Shown here: positions 62,842-64,000 of the stretch, in pieces
Layout: every line of letters starts with the position of its first letter
How positions within the stretch are numbered: the first letter of the stretch is position 1
NCBI GenBank assembly: GCA_964421355.1
Contig: CAYQWX010000005.1
Location: 1-64,000 of the forward strand
Origin: JALTDM01 sp964421355
Lineage (GTDB): Bacteria > Bacteroidota > Bacteroidia > Bacteroidales > JALTDM01
Reading direction: 5' to 3'
DNA length: 64,000 bases
The notes under the pieces: generated by a model
The model's database searches: none
Seen by the model: the letters and a program-made list of their open reading frames with translations, nothing else
What the model was told of the DNA's origin: nothing
Translations under genes and position numbers: made by a program

Positions 62842-64000
62842 AAGACATTTATAAAAAAACAATAATATCTACAGGGTTTATTACATTTGGCGTTTTGATG
62901 GTTTTGTCAATTGTTTTTTATTTATATCGAATATTAAATTATGATTCATCCTATCAATTTGTAAAAATAATAAATAAAGAATTTTTCAATTTTGAAGCTG
63001 CCAGATATGGAGTTTTTTTAACACAAATACTTCCCCTTATAGGTATTTGGCTTGGTGCTTCTCTAAAAACAATTATGCATCTATTTTCCTTTTCGTTTAT
63101 TTTTATTTATTTTATAGTGTTTTTGACAGTTGTTTTTTATTTAAAAAAACCAAATCTAGGTTTGTTAATTCTCATAGTGCTGCTTTTTGGAGTTAAAGAT
63201 AATTTTTATTACATCGTCACAGAAACACATCAAGCATTAGTCTATTCTGTCTTATTTTATGCTTGGATTACAAAAAACAAAAACTTTGTAAAGAGCAAAG
63301 TATTAGATATTGCTATTGGTTTATTATTAATACTATTATGTTTTTTTGCTCATCCTGTAAGTTTATTTACTATTATTTTCATCATTGGTTTTGAATTGTT
63401 GTATGAAAAAGATTGGAAAAATTATAATTATTATATCTATGCATCTTTTATAGTTTTAATTGGATTGATAAGATTTTTTATCGGATTATATTTCCCTAAC
63501 ATAAACCCTTATGAAACATCTTTGTTTAGCAACATTGATAAAGCCATATGGGTATTGAAACATTTTTCAAACATCTACACTTTTAAATTTTTCATCAATA
63601 GAAAATATTCTTTATTTTTGTTTTTTTTAATACTTTTTTTATTCGTTGTAATACAATATTTGAAAGAAAAGCATTTTAAACCTTTATTGTACATAATTGC
63701 ATTCTCATTAGCATTTTTCGTTTTCACTGTTATAATATATTATCAGGGCGATGCAGATTGTCAAATGGAAAAAGATTTTATGCCGTTAAGTATTTTTTTA
63801 GGAGTACCTTTTGTTAAAGACATGGATATAAAAAAACCAATAAATTATATAAAACTTTTCATAATATCAAGCGGAATAGTTTTTCATATTTATTTAATAA
63901 TTCAAATAAGTTCTTTTTATAAACTGAAACTTAATTATCTCTATTCCTTAATTGAATATGCTAAAAAGAATAATAAGTATAAATATGTTGTAACAAAAGA
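62838..64000 (+). CDS. Polytopic membrane protein, 3' truncated by window edge
   Basis: The frame is open from ATG 62838 (sharing ATGA with the hydrolase stop) to the window end, 387 codons without a stop. It has about nine to ten hydrophobic helices, an early loop with NFEAARYGVFLTQILPL, and a charged loop with GDADCQMEKDF late in the visible part. The layout of long helices with one conserved polar loop after the first recalls GT-C glycosyltransferases and O-antigen ligase-like proteins, but no DxD or other motif is certain. Translational coupling to the GH5-like gene suggests a joint role in a glycan or surface polymer. The C-terminus is missing. Confidence 0.75.
   Translation, partial: MKDIYKKTIISTGFITFGVLMVLSIVFYLYRILNYDSSYQFVKIINKEFFNFEAARYGVFLTQILPLIGIWLGASLKTIMHLFSFSFIFIYFIVFLTVVFYLKKPNLGLLILIVLLFGVKDNFYYIVTETHQALVYSVLFYAWITKNKNFVKSKVLDIAIGLLLILLCFFAHPVSLFTIIFIIGFELLYEKDWKNYNYYIYASFIVLIGLIRFFIGLYFPNINPYETSLFSNIDKAIWVLKHFSNIYTFKFFINRKYSLFLFFLILFLFVVIQYLKEKHFKPLLYIIAFSLAFFVFTVIIYYQGDADCQMEKDFMPLSIFLGVPFVKDMDIKKPINYIKLFIISSGIVFHIYLIIQISSFYKLKLNYLYSLIEYAKKNNKYKYVVTK

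Overview
The window is AT-rich chromosomal DNA from a member of the Bacteroidota, most likely class Bacteroidia or a near relative. The evidence is internal. Several proteins carry type IX secretion (T9SS) C-terminal sorting domains, and a PorQ-like protein is present. GldA, GH57, SpoIIE-propeller hybrids, short AMP nucleosidase, a long LepB and DUF4197 are all family types typical of this phylum. Many genes are preceded by the Bacteroidota -7 element TAnnTTTG, and Shine-Dalgarno sequences are almost absent. Two runs of exactly 100 N (15733-15832 and 42258-42357) mark scaffold joins in a draft or metagenome assembly. Both window edges cut genes.

Layout. 1-7.5 kb: end of a T9SS protein, gapA, a PLP gamma-lyase, a patatin-Omp85 fusion, a DUF4301 protein and a small PAP2-like membrane protein. 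7.5-18 kb: a FadL-like porin behind a Tyr/Trp-rich lipoprotein, proS, and a giant T9SS protein built from alternating CARDB-like and MAM-like modules. 18-29 kb: housekeeping genes (mltG, phosphohexomutase, phosphodiesterase, nitrilase-family amidase, flippase, amn, metK-gldA, rnhB, a UbiD-type decarboxylase). 28.5-34.5 kb: a large periplasmic sensor with SpoIIE phosphatase output, an unknown secreted protein, a GH57 enzyme and thpR. 34.5-42.2 kb: a small T9SS protein, ahcY, a NatA/NatB-type exporter, a DUF2752-like protein, a propeller protein with a thioredoxin-like CxxC end, and a frameshifted small lipoprotein next to the second gap. 42.5-59.3 kb: a lamin-tail surface protein, an RlmI-like methyltransferase, tRNA-Arg(ACG), phoH-lepB, the SDR-cca-HD operon, crcB with three secreted-protein genes, and purE-porQ-DUF4197. 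59.4-64 kb: a transglutaminase-like lipoprotein, a GH5-like secreted hydrolase and a coupled polytopic membrane protein that runs off the window.

Working together. PorQ belongs to the T9SS outer-membrane machinery, and at least two proteins here (12295-17862 and 34588-35622) end in sorting domains it should serve. MetK, AhcY and the gamma-lyase cover SAM synthesis and the fate of its by-products, but they are in separate transcription units. CCA-adding enzyme, ProS and RlmI serve tRNA and ribosome maturation; MltG and the flippase serve the envelope.

No phage, insertion sequence, CRISPR array, rRNA, restriction or toxin system is visible, and I found no clear-cut new multi-gene system. The most interesting items are the transmembrane propeller-SpoIIE sensor, the Tyr/Trp-rich lipoprotein with an exceptional Shine-Dalgarno, the patatin-Omp85 protein, the propeller-thioredoxin lipoprotein with its frameshifted neighbour, and the hydrolase/membrane-protein pair at the right edge. 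The promoter motif also allows many start codons to be corrected.
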